From assembly GCA_946545675.1 (NCBI GenBank), contig CAMNNR010000057.1:1-7869 (forward strand): a DNA stretch of 7,869 nucleotides, in the 5' to 3' direction. Under the pieces are notes generated by a model. That model saw only the letters and a program-made list of their open reading frames with translations, searched no databases and was not told where the DNA came from. A program made the position numbers and the translations under genes. Shown piece by piece: positions 1-4,883 of this stretch (within the stretch, counting starts at the first letter, position 1; every line of letters begins with the position of its first letter). The stretch comes from an uncultured Thermoplasmata archaeon (GTDB lineage Archaea > Thermoplasmatota > Thermoplasmata > Methanomassiliicoccales > Methanomethylophilaceae).

Positions 1-117
1 CCCGACGGCAGGGCGGTCACCTCGGTCAGGGGACTCGAGGTCGGTTCCAGCATCACCGTGAGGATGCGGGACGGAAAGGTACAGGCGGACGTCAAGGAGA
101 AAGAGGAATATCAATGA
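1..117 (+). CDS. xseA: Exonuclease VII large subunit, C-terminal end (partial)
   Basis: Only the last 38 codons are present; the gene begins before the window. The visible tail reads PDGRAVTSVRGLEVGSSITV and continues with RMRDGKVQADVKEKEEYQ. This is the typical XseA C-terminus, where a 'G.+.V+S...L..G..+.+...DG...A.V' segment makes a small beta-rich end domain. In the known enzyme XseA carries the OB-fold and catalytic core and, together with several XseB copies, degrades single-stranded DNA to oligonucleotides in the cytoplasm. Its TGA stop overlaps the ATG of the next gene (ATGA at 114-117), so the two are translationally coupled in one operon. The identification rests on this tail and on the adjacent xseB. 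The catalytic part cannot be checked here. Confidence 0.9.
   Translation, partial: PDGRAVTSVRGLEVGSSITVRMRDGKVQADVKEKEEYQ
103..106 (+). promoter_or_regulatory. Shine-Dalgarno motif of xseB
   Basis: GAGG lies inside the end of xseA, seven bases before the xseB ATG at 114. It supports this start and shows that the organism uses SD-led initiation for internal operon genes, while several first genes appear leaderless. Confidence 0.6.
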
Positions 118-365
118 GCAGCGAACAGGAAAAGATCGACGTGGAGAACCTCAGCTTCGAGGAGAGCATCACCCGCCTCGAGGAACTCGTCAAGAGACTC
201 GAGCAGGAGAACCTGGATCTGGACGAGAGTCTAAAGATCTACGGAGATGCGGTGGCACTCAGGGACCACTGCAGGAAGATCCTCGATGAGAGCGAGAGGA
301 AGGTCCAGTCCATCATGGAGACCGCTTCCGGTCTCAAAAAGGAAGACTTCAAGGAGATTGAATGA
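114..365 (+). CDS. xseB: Exonuclease VII small subunit
   Basis: This 83-residue protein has the usual XseB length (about 80 aa) and the family pattern: LSFEESITRLEELVKRLEQ at residues 13-31, then a leucine- and glutamate-rich hairpin, LDLDESLKIYGDAVAL around residues 34-49, and a final helix containing CRKILDESERKVQSI. The whole chain is predicted to be two long helices, as in known XseB, which wraps around XseA as a helical cage. The subunit has no catalytic residues; it stabilises and regulates the large subunit in single-stranded DNA degradation. The start is fixed by the ATGA overlap with xseA and by GAGG seven bases upstream. Exonuclease VII is mainly bacterial, so its presence in a genome with archaeal-looking promoters suggests an old acquisition. 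Confidence 0.93.
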   Translation: MSSEQEKIDVENLSFEESITRLEELVKRLEQENLDLDESLKIYGDAVALRDHCRKILDESERKVQSIMETASGLKKEDFKEIE

Positions 366-370
366 GAACC

Positions 371-395
371 CCGGCGCCGCCGCGACAGCGCCAGG
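371..395. terminator. GC-rich hairpin between convergent xseB and the small Cys-rich gene
   Basis: CCGGCGC at 371-377 pairs with GCGCC-A-GG at 388-395, a 7-bp stem with one bulged A and a 10-base loop. It begins six bases after the xseB stop and ends six bases before the stop of the opposing gene, so it could end transcription from either side. TAAAATC follows on the plus strand, with no long U-tract, so the terminator role is an inference. Confidence 0.4.
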
Positions 396-400
396 TAAAA

Positions 401-544
401 TCAGTTAGGGCCTTCAACCATGAAACGAAGGCAGAAGGGAATCTTCTTGCCTTCCTTCTTGTGGAACTCTACACATTCCATGCAGTTTCCGTGCCTGGGG
501 CACTCGGTCTTCGGACAGTTGCAGTTGGGGTTAAGCTCTGCCAT
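401..544 (-). CDS. Small Cys-rich protein, putative metal-binding (47 aa)
   Basis: The minus strand from ATG at 544 to TGA at 401 encodes 47 residues: MAELNPNCNCPKTECPRHGN, then CMECVEFHKKEGKKIPFCLR, then FMVEGPN. Six cysteines (C8, C10, C15, C21, C24, C38) and histidines H18 and H28 give the pattern C-x-C-x4-C-x5-C-x2-C-x3-H-x9-C, which suggests a small zinc- or Fe-S-binding fold. The pattern recalls short Cys-rich proteins of anaerobic bacteria and archaea, including the DUF6485-like group (NCNC...C..+G.C.EC...H......C). The family name is from memory and uncertain. The start is supported by a TATA-like box 26-27 bases upstream, which makes the mRNA leaderless. It lies just after the ariB-like gene on the same strand but has its own promoter. 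Function unknown. Confidence 0.75.
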   Translation of the reverse strand: MAELNPNCNCPKTECPRHGNCMECVEFHKKEGKKIPFCLRFMVEGPN

Positions 545-552
545 GTACTCCG

Positions 553-587
553 AATCGGAATCTTCGTAAATAAATTGTATTCCGATT
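553..587. repeat. Perfect 9-bp inverted repeat centred on a TATA box
   Basis: AATCGGAAT at 553-561 and ATTCCGATT at 579-587 are exact reverse complements separated by 17 bases. The centre of symmetry (570) coincides with the TATA-like box of the small Cys-rich gene. The far arm starts at the last base of the ariB-like stop codon. It may be an operator for a dimeric regulator of the small gene, or a hairpin in the 3' end of the ariAB-like mRNA. The arms are AT-rich, so a hairpin would be weak. Confidence 0.55.
567..574 (-). promoter_or_regulatory. TATA-like box of the small Cys-rich gene
   Basis: On the minus strand this reads TTTATTTA, close to the archaeal TTTAWATA-type box. Its centre is 26.5 bases from the A of the ATG at 544, which would place the transcript start at the start codon (leaderless mRNA). 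Confidence 0.55.
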
Positions 588-1441
588 TAGGCAGACCAAA
601 GAGCCAGATGGTTGTTTTTGGACCATTCCGACGATTCGCGGAACAGCTTTGTTTCCTCGAAATATGTGCGGCTGTAGGCGAGGCGGAGAGCACCTCCTAG
701 TTCCCCCTCGGTTATCCCGCGGGCGTTGTATGCCCCGAACACGGACCTCAGTCCGATGCGCAGTACCGCCACCGCATCGTGACCCCTTGCGATGGACCAT
801 TTGTCAGGTATGTCTTCTAGACTCCCTCTCACAAGTTCGGCTATGGTGGCCTTCGGATACGATTGCGGCATGGAGATGTTGTAGATCTCCGAGACCATCC
901 TCCCGATGTCGATCCGGAGGTTGTGATCGTCTATGAAACGGTCGAAGTCGATATCCTTGAATGACAGGTTCATCCCCCTCCTGTAGGAGATGTACATCAG
1001 CATCCCTACCGGCGAAGCGGAGGATGCCAGTACTTCGGAGATACTCCCGAAGCGGTTCTCGAATGCCTCCACCTTCTCCCTTTCCCCGTACTCCGCGATG
1101 ATGTCGTTCAGGGCGGGCGATGCGATGACGGTGGTCTCCATGTCCCTCTTGTCGGTGGTGAAGATCGGAGGGCGGCGTTTCTTTCCGAGCATGGGGTCCA
1201 TGTCCCGGTCGATGAAGCCGATGACTTTGTCATCTTTCCTACGGTCCCTGCATTCGTTGACCGACTGGACCACGTTGTTCTTGGAATGTGCCACGAGGAT
1301 GCGGACCTTGTCCCTGTCGATGAATTTGGAATAGAGTCTGCTGTCGGTGACGCCCTCCACCACTAGGAAGGTACCGCTGAAGGCGGACTGCATCATGGAG
1401 ATCTCGTTCGAAATGTCCGAGGAGGTCAGGGAGTTGATCAT
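587..1441 (-). CDS. DUF4435 / TOPRIM-like nuclease, AriB-like effector of a PARIS-type system
   Basis: This is a 284-residue DUF4435-type protein. FLVVEGVTDSRLYSKF at residues 25-40 carries the TOPRIM-type glutamate (E29) followed by D33. VIGFIDRDMD at 73-82 gives the acidic metal-binding cluster (D78, D80, D82). TDKRDMETTVI (96-106, with E102) and ARGHDAVAVL (218-227) are further DUF4435-type motifs. In the known PARIS system AriB is the toxic effector: held by the ATPase AriA, it is released when AriA senses a phage anti-restriction protein such as T7 Ocr, then dimerises and cleaves host tRNA. Here the gene starts five bases after the ATPase stop, with little SD, which suggests translational coupling. 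The length fits AriB (about 300 aa) and all acidic motifs are present, so it looks intact. The alternative is another OLD-like split ATPase/TOPRIM defence pair. Confidence 0.8.
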   Translation of the reverse strand: MINSLTSSDISNEISMMQSAFSGTFLVVEGVTDSRLYSKFIDRDKVRILVAHSKNNVVQSVNECRDRRKDDKVIGFIDRDMDPMLGKKRRPPIFTTDKRDMETTVIASPALNDIIAEYGEREKVEAFENRFGSISEVLASSASPVGMLMYISYRRGMNLSFKDIDFDRFIDDHNLRIDIGRMVSEIYNISMPQSYPKATIAELVRGSLEDIPDKWSIARGHDAVAVLRIGLRSVFGAYNARGITEGELGGALRLAYSRTYFEETKLFRESSEWSKNNHLALWSA

Positions 1442-1446
1442 TTCAA

Positions 1447-2490
1447 TCAGTCAGCCTTCGTCTTGGAGAGTTCCACTGCAAGGTCCCAGTCGTCGTGGAT
1501 GACAGACGGGGAGTGGGTGGAGACCAGGAGTTTCAGGTTCCTGACCCTCGCCACATCCTTCATGTATTTGCCCAACTGCTGCTGCCACGAGACGTGGAGC
1601 GAGACCTCGGGCTCGTCGATGATGACGAGGGAGGAGGGCTTGGTTTTGAACAGAAGGAGGTAGAACAGGATCAGGATCTGCTTCTCTCCGGATGAGAACT
1701 TGCTGATGGGGATGACGGTGCCGCTGCGGTCCATGTTCGCCTGCAGGTAGCCCTTGTCGTTGATGCTGACCGATTTGTTCAGGAACAGAGCGTTGACGAT
1801 GTCCTTGAACACCACGATGCTCTCGGCGAAGACATAGTAGCGGTCGGTGTAGTCCATGAGCGAGAATGCCAGTGCGCGGTACTTCTCCCTCTTCTCCCCT
1901 ATCTCGAACCTGGTGGGCGGGAATCTGAGTCCGGCGGGGATATCGGGGGAGAAACCTGCCTGTTTGATGAATGCTATCTTGGCTTCGATGTTCTTGAACA
2001 TCTGGTCAAGGTCGGCGTCGGTGTAGTTGCCCCCGTCATCCTTTCCGGGTTTGAGTTCGCTGTCGGATATGGCCTTCCTGATGTTGGAAGAGAGTTCGTC
2101 CATGTAGAAGTCGAGGGCGGAGATGTAGTGACCGTCGCCGTCGAACAGGTAGAGTCTCTCCGGACCGATGTAAACAGTGTTCAGGATGTTGCAGATGTCG
2201 TCCTGGTCGAGTTCCTCCTCAAGGCGGTTCTGGCACATGAGGACGTTCAGTTCCTGGTTGCGGTTCTGGACGATGATCTTGCTGCCGTTGTCGAAGAAGA
2301 GGGTGAGTCTCTGGAACGGTGCGGTCCTTACCTCCTCGAGGTTGCCCTTGAGCAGGTTGTAAACCAGTTTCATGATGGTGGATTTGCCGAACCCATTCTG
2401 GGAATGGATGTAAGTGAGAGGTCCTTCCTTCAGGACCAAATCATAATCTATCTCTCCGAAGAGACCCTGAACAGTTATCCTGGAAAGCAT
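1447..2490 (-). CDS. ABC/AAA15-type ATPase, AriA-like sensor of a PARIS-type system
   Basis: This 347-residue soluble ATPase has all ABC-class motifs. Walker A is QNGFGKST (residues 31-38). YIGPERLYLF (107-116) corresponds to the 'P.(Q/E)RL' segment common in AAA15 proteins. The ABC signature is SSGEKQ (266-271), Walker B with D-loop is SSLVIIDEPEVSLH (286-299), and the switch histidine lies in LLVSTHSPSVI (321-331). The middle (about 130-240) is short and partly helical, so the arm seen in SMC- or OLD-like ATPases is reduced. Followed by a DUF4435 gene five bases downstream, this is the AriA-AriB order of PARIS, where AriA oligomerises, holds AriB and senses the viral trigger. It is compact compared with the AriA proteins I remember (about 400-500 aa). 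The start at 2490 fits the family's N-terminal beta strand and has its own TATA box upstream. Confidence 0.82.
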   Translation of the reverse strand: MLSRITVQGLFGEIDYDLVLKEGPLTYIHSQNGFGKSTIMKLVYNLLKGNLEEVRTAPFQRLTLFFDNGSKIIVQNRNQELNVLMCQNRLEEELDQDDICNILNTVYIGPERLYLFDGDGHYISALDFYMDELSSNIRKAISDSELKPGKDDGGNYTDADLDQMFKNIEAKIAFIKQAGFSPDIPAGLRFPPTRFEIGEKREKYRALAFSLMDYTDRYYVFAESIVVFKDIVNALFLNKSVSINDKGYLQANMDRSGTVIPISKFSSGEKQILILFYLLLFKTKPSSLVIIDEPEVSLHVSWQQQLGKYMKDVARVRNLKLLVSTHSPSVIHDDWDLAVELSKTKAD

Positions 2491-2511
2491 GGTTCAAACC
2501 TGTATCCGAAA

Positions 2512-2558
2512 TCTGAATACGGGTATATATCGCTAATTGGAAATCTGTCGGATTCAGA
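2512..2558. repeat. 7-bp inverted repeat around the ariA-like promoter
   Basis: TCTGAAT at 2512-2518 and ATTCAGA at 2552-2558 are reverse complements that flank the TATA box of the PARIS-like operon. The box is off centre between them. With arms of only 7 bp this could be chance, or a pair of operator half-sites. Confidence 0.25.
2524..2530 (-). promoter_or_regulatory. TATA box of the PARIS-like operon
   Basis: An ATATATA run lies 37 bases upstream of the ATG at 2490, in the 84-base gap after the zinc-ribbon/TPR gene. A transcript start about 26 bases downstream (near 2501) would leave a leader of about 10 bases containing AGGT seven bases before the ATG. The operon therefore appears to have its own promoter and a short SD-bearing leader, unlike the leaderless genes nearby. 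Confidence 0.55.
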
Positions 2559-2574
2559 ACACGGTGTATGTGTA

Positions 2575-3969
2575 TTAGACAGATTTGGGGGATTCTTCAG
2601 CCTTCTTCTTGGCAGGCGGCCTGACCCATATCCCCAGTTCCGCCAGCTCCTTACGGACGTTCCTGGCGGTCTCCTCGTCGTTGGCGTCGAGGTATACGAC
2701 ATAGATATCGACGACGGATGACAGGACGGAATCGGGCACATCTCCTGTTTTCACCCCGTCGCGGATGATGGTGTATGCCTTCTCCAGGTCCATCGGATCG
2801 AGTTTCTCCTTGTCGGCACCGGTCATGGAACGATAGTAGTAAGCGACAGGCAACAGGGGATCATAGCGCCCTTCGTCATCCGATTTCCCGAGGATGGATA
2901 TCGCTTCGTCCATATCCCCCCTCAGGTAGGGCGGGATGTCCGAACCGGAGTCGGAGATGAACATGCCCCTTTCCAGCAGGGATTCAGCATATGCCGAGGG
3001 GAACTTGGAACGGTTGGCAGCGCAGATCTTGATGGAATCCTTCAGGGCCTCCATGCTGCGTTTCTTCATATCTGCCTGGAAACAGGCGAATGCGTATTCC
3101 CTGGAACAGCGGTTCATCCAGCGGAGACCGTCTTCGGTGGTGCCCTTGGAGACCACGTCCCTCGCTTCCTCCAATGATTTCTTCAGTGCTTTCATGGCAC
3201 CGGCCTTGTCGTTCTTGGCGGATAGCAGGAATCCCAGTGCCTCATAGGCGCGGGAGCGTACGAACGGGTCGTCCGATGGCAGTCTGTTCTCGGACTTCAT
3301 GCGGTCGAGGGACTGTATCGCGGCCCTGACCGCTGCCGTGGGTTCCTTAGGGTCGCCCTCGGAGAACTGGGAGAATGCCCTGGCAAGGATGAACGCGAAG
3401 GACTTGCCTGATTCGTTCCCTTCGGTAAGCGGAAGGTATTCGTCGAAGAGTTCCAACGCCTTCTTGTTGTCACCGAATCCAACCAGTACCGAAGCGGTGG
3501 AAGTGCATTGTGCCAGACATAGGTCGTCAGCGTCTTCCCACCCCTCCTTTCCCCTGTTGGCGCGGTATTCGGAAGCGATCCGCTTTCCCAACTCAACCGA
3601 TGCGTTAGCCCGGCGCGTCTCGGAATAGGTGGCGGCGACTTTCGACAGCTGGGACAGTCCTTCCTTATCCTTACCGGCAGGCGAAAGGTCCCCGAGCCTC
3701 TCGGAAACCTCGAAGCACTCTTGGTCGGGTTCGTAGACGGATCCCCCGTTCATGATGACGAGGTCCCCGTCCTTCTCGATATACGGGGTAAGTGCGATCC
3801 TCCCGCATTTTCCGCATTCGGAGGCCATCGAGATGATCTCCTCGTTCCTGTCGACGGAGATATCGAAATCACAGGGCGACCTGCAGACGGGACAGCGGGT
3901 GCAGCTGTTCCTGAGATATCTGGCCAGCGACCAGGGGTTGGTACCGCGGTAAGGATCGGATACTTCCAT
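2575..3969 (-). CDS. Zinc-ribbon and TPR-like helical-repeat protein
   Basis: This 464-residue protein is not recognised as a named family. The N-terminus holds a probable zinc ribbon: CPVC at residues 26-29 and CGKCG at 52-56 form two CxxC knuckles, with C23 and C33 close by. From about residue 105 the chain is helical, with TPR-like helix pairs, for example SRAYEALGFLLSAKNDKAGA (239-258) followed by MKALKKSLEEA, and others around 154-177, 286-314 and 328-360. The tail is lysine- and proline-rich (PPAKKKAEESPKSV). There is no signal peptide or membrane segment, so it is likely a cytosolic scaffold. ATG at 3969 is preferred over the in-frame GTG at 3987 because a TATA box lies 26.5 bases upstream and the GTG would fall between box and start. 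It is on the same strand as the PARIS-like operon but separated from it by 84 bases that include a new promoter. Confidence 0.8.
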   Translation of the reverse strand: MEVSDPYRGTNPWSLARYLRNSCTRCPVCRSPCDFDISVDRNEEIISMASECGKCGRIALTPYIEKDGDLVIMNGGSVYEPDQECFEVSERLGDLSPAGKDKEGLSQLSKVAATYSETRRANASVELGKRIASEYRANRGKEGWEDADDLCLAQCTSTASVLVGFGDNKKALELFDEYLPLTEGNESGKSFAFILARAFSQFSEGDPKEPTAAVRAAIQSLDRMKSENRLPSDDPFVRSRAYEALGFLLSAKNDKAGAMKALKKSLEEARDVVSKGTTEDGLRWMNRCSREYAFACFQADMKKRSMEALKDSIKICAANRSKFPSAYAESLLERGMFISDSGSDIPPYLRGDMDEAISILGKSDDEGRYDPLLPVAYYYRSMTGADKEKLDPMDLEKAYTIIRDGVKTGDVPDSVLSSVVDIYVVYLDANDEETARNVRKELAELGIWVRPPAKKKAEESPKSV

Positions 3970-3991
3970 GCGCTTCGTTAATGGCACTATC

Positions 3992-3999
3992 TATAAAAA
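3992..3999. promoter_or_regulatory. Single TATA box shared by two divergent genes
   Basis: TATAAAAA on the plus strand (TTTTTATA on the minus strand) has its centre at 3995.5, exactly midway between the ATG at 3969 (-) and the ATG at 4022 (+), 26.5 bases from each. Both transcripts would be leaderless. Neither flank shows a clear purine-rich BRE that would fix direction. No other TATA-like run exists in the 52-base intergenic space. Confidence 0.6.
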
Positions 4000-4021
4000 G
4001 AACCGTCCGTCTTACCCCCTC

Positions 4022-4849
4022 ATGGACAACGAACAGGCCCTTGAAGCTATCAGGAAGAACATCAAGGACGGCAAGAACGACATCGCAGGACCCCAGATCA
4101 TGGACCTGGCCTCCAAGAACCAGCAGGACCCTATGATGATGCTGACCTGCGCATCGATGCTGCTCACCATCGGGGACGATAAGGATTTCCCCGCTCTCGT
4201 GTCCGTTATCATGTCTCACCTGCCCTCGGATGAAGAGGGGAAGTACCAGGTTGCTTCCGGACTCATCTCCATCGGATGTCTGAAGGACGCAGGTTCGATC
4301 CTCGCTGAACTCACCCCCACCGACAAGGTGCAGAGGGGACGCGCAGCGGTCTTCCACGGAACCGACAGGTTCGAGGACGCCCTCGCCGCACTCGGAGCCA
4401 TGAAGAACATGGAGGAGCCCGACCTCGTCCTGAAGGTACAGGCCCTCGGTTCACTCGGTAAACACGAGAAGGCCATTGCCCTTGCGGAGGAGATCCTCAA
4501 GAGCGGAACCTACCGTGCCGGAAGGTGCTACATCTCCGCCCTCGTCCTTGCCGGACGCGAGAAGGATGCCGCCAAGTACGCCAAGACCAGGATGAAGGAC
4601 AAGGATGCCGACGGATACGCCCTCATGGCCTACTATCAGTGGCTCAACGGGAACTCCACCGCATCCGGAGCGTTCTCCTCCAAGGCACTCAAGCTCGAGA
4701 ACAAGCACCTCGGTGCATTGGAGACCATCGGCCTCAGTTTTGCCGACAAGGGTTCCATCTGGGAGGCGAAGATCGCCGCCGGAGCAATCAACGAGATCGA
4801 ACCCGGCAGTCCTGCCGTGTTCAGGATCCTTGCACTCTGCAAGGATTGA
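4022..4849 (+). CDS. TPR-like repeat protein
   Basis: This 275-residue, almost wholly helical protein has degenerate TPR-like pairs: YQVASGLISIGCLKDAGSIL (about 75-95), RFEDALAALGAMKNM, VLKVQALGSLGKHEKAIALA followed by EEILKSG, and near the end ALETIGLSFADKGSIWEAKI. There are no catalytic motifs, signal peptide or membrane segments. It probably acts as a cytosolic protein-interaction scaffold; partner and pathway are unknown. The in-frame ATG at 3968 is rejected as the start because the extra 18 codons run through the TATA box at 3992-3999. Starting at 4022 gives a leaderless mRNA and a plausible N-terminus (MDNEQALEAIRKNIKDG). It is divergent from the zinc-ribbon/TPR gene and shares its promoter, so the two may be co-regulated. 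Confidence 0.82.
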   Translation: MDNEQALEAIRKNIKDGKNDIAGPQIMDLASKNQQDPMMMLTCASMLLTIGDDKDFPALVSVIMSHLPSDEEGKYQVASGLISIGCLKDAGSILAELTPTDKVQRGRAAVFHGTDRFEDALAALGAMKNMEEPDLVLKVQALGSLGKHEKAIALAEEILKSGTYRAGRCYISALVLAGREKDAAKYAKTRMKDKDADGYALMAYYQWLNGNSTASGAFSSKALKLENKHLGALETIGLSFADKGSIWEAKIAAGAINEIEPGSPAVFRILALCKD

Positions 4850-4858
4850 AACTTTCAC

Positions 4859-4875
4859 GGGGGAAACACTCCCCC
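4859..4875. terminator. Hairpin between convergent TPR and trkH genes
   Basis: GGGGG at 4859-4863 and CCCCC at 4871-4875 form a 5-bp all-GC stem with a 7-base loop, nine bases after the TPR stop and eight bases short of the trkH stop. It could serve both strands. There is no U-tract of note, so the terminator role is an inference. Confidence 0.45.
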
Positions 4876-4883
4876 TACAATTC

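Noticed and set aside
362..700. Plus-strand frame starting in ATGA overlap with the xseB stop
   Set aside because: It looks like a third operon gene but is antisense to the Cys-rich gene and to the ariB-like gene, crosses the GC hairpin, and shows no family pattern.
2491..2500. GGTTCAAACC, resembling the T-arm of a tRNA
   Set aside because: Flanking bases do not form a T stem, acceptor stem or anticodon arm, and the stretch abuts the ariA-like start codon.
3970..3987. GTG start that would add six residues to the zinc-ribbon/TPR protein
   Set aside because: It would lie between the TATA box and the expected transcript start; the ATG at 3969 has the proper 26.5-base spacing.
3968..4021. Upstream in-frame ATG that would add 18 residues to the plus-strand TPR protein
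   Set aside because: The added codons run through the TATA box at 3992-3999, and the extra residues do not extend the helical-repeat pattern.
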